Shown one piece after another: positions 15,166 through 15,537 of a DNA stretch of 15,537 nucleotides (position 1 is its first letter; each line of letters begins with the position of its first letter). The DNA comes from Nitrospira sp. UBA2083 (GTDB lineage: Bacteria; Nitrospirota; Nitrospiria; Nitrospirales; Nitrospiraceae): the NCBI GenBank assembly GCA_002331625.1, contig DCZN01000049.1, positions 90,888-106,424 of the forward strand, written 5' to 3'. The notes below the pieces were generated by a model, which saw nothing but the letters and a program-made list of their open reading frames with translations, ran no database searches and was not told where the DNA came from. A program made the translations under genes and the position numbers.

Positions 15166-15537
15166 CTATACGTGGTTTCGAAGCATCAATTCTTTTGGGT
15201 GTGGATTGAGATAGACTTGGTCTCTGATATAGACCACATTAAATTTGCGTACGTAGTGTTTGATCAAGGTCAACGGGACGATCAAGGGCGTGAGCCCTCG
15301 ATGATAGTCATCGATCACGCCCAACAGTTCGGCCTTTTCATTCGGTTCCAATCGGTTCTTCAAGTAGCCCACCATGTGATGGAGGACGTTGACATGCTTG
15401 CGCACCGTTGCCTTCATGGTCAGGGCCTTCATGAAGAGGTCACCGTATTTGAGCGTCACGTCCTTGGGTCGGTAGCGATCGGCGTGGCCGACTAGGCGTC
15501 CCATTATCTTGTAGTGCTGGGGGCTATGGGCCAAGAG
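15166..15537 (-). CDS. DUF1722 (YbgA-like) protein, C-terminal part (5' end outside window)
   Basis: About 123 residues are visible and the frame runs off the window end. The sequence opens with LLAHSPQHYKIMGRLVGHA and continues through KHVNVLHHMVGYLKNRL, a DDYHRGLTPLIVPLTLIKHY segment and a DQVYLNPHPKELMLRNHV end. These are diagnostic of DUF1722, an alpha-helical domain usually fused behind a DUF523 domain. The apparent start at 15534 is a TTG codon (Leu within the LLAHSP motif), so it is not a real start. The chelatase-like gene begins 8 bases after its stop, so the two are probably co-transcribed. No function can be assigned from the visible part. Confidence 0.85.
   Translation of the reverse strand, partial: LLAHSPQHYKIMGRLVGHADRYRPKDVTLKYGDLFMKALTMKATVRKHVNVLHHMVGYLKNRLEPNEKAELLGVIDDYHRGLTPLIVPLTLIKHYVRKFNVVYIRDQVYLNPHPKELMLRNHV

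Overview
The window looks like chromosomal DNA of a Nitrospira-type bacterium (phylum Nitrospirota). This is an inference: the main support is a complex I cluster with two consecutive nuoM genes and a lengthened NuoL lateral helix, an arrangement known from Nitrospira and some other lineages. Base composition is moderate to slightly high GC with no sharp shift. I saw no rRNA, tRNA, CRISPR array, insertion sequence or phage gene.

Region 1 (1-9012, + strand) is the distal part of a respiratory complex I operon: the C-terminal end of nuoG, then nuoI, nuoJ, nuoK, nuoL, nuoM (copy 1), nuoM (copy 2) and nuoN. Genes overlap by ATGA or sit a few bases apart. The exceptions are gaps before nuoI and nuoM copy 1, and an unusual 134-base gap before nuoL. 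nuoH is not at its common place between nuoG and nuoI. The cluster encodes four antiporter-like membrane subunits (L, M1, M2, N) instead of three. NuoL has about 25 extra residues in the region of its lateral amphipathic helix, which is what a longer membrane arm would need. M2 has lost the TM7 lysine and nearby acidic residues that are otherwise conserved, so it may not pump by the canonical route.

Region 2 (9132-12707, + strand) is a signalling cassette of three overlapping genes: a membrane histidine kinase with a periplasmic CHASE3-like sensor, a single-domain Rcp1-type response regulator, and a soluble hybrid kinase with two receiver domains. The N-terminal receiver of the hybrid has Glu where the phosphorylated Asp should be. 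A likely extended -10 promoter lies just upstream of the first kinase gene.

Region 3 (12765-13930, + strand) holds two translationally coupled genes for exported proteins: a phosphodiester glycosidase (NAGPA) domain protein with a signal peptide, and a 105-residue lipoprotein of unknown function.

Region 4 (13972-15537, - strand) is convergent with region 3. It carries, in transcription order, the C-terminal part of a DUF1722 protein that runs off the window, a CbiX/SirB-like chelatase-family protein with a long extra segment, and pyrE (orotate phosphoribosyltransferase).
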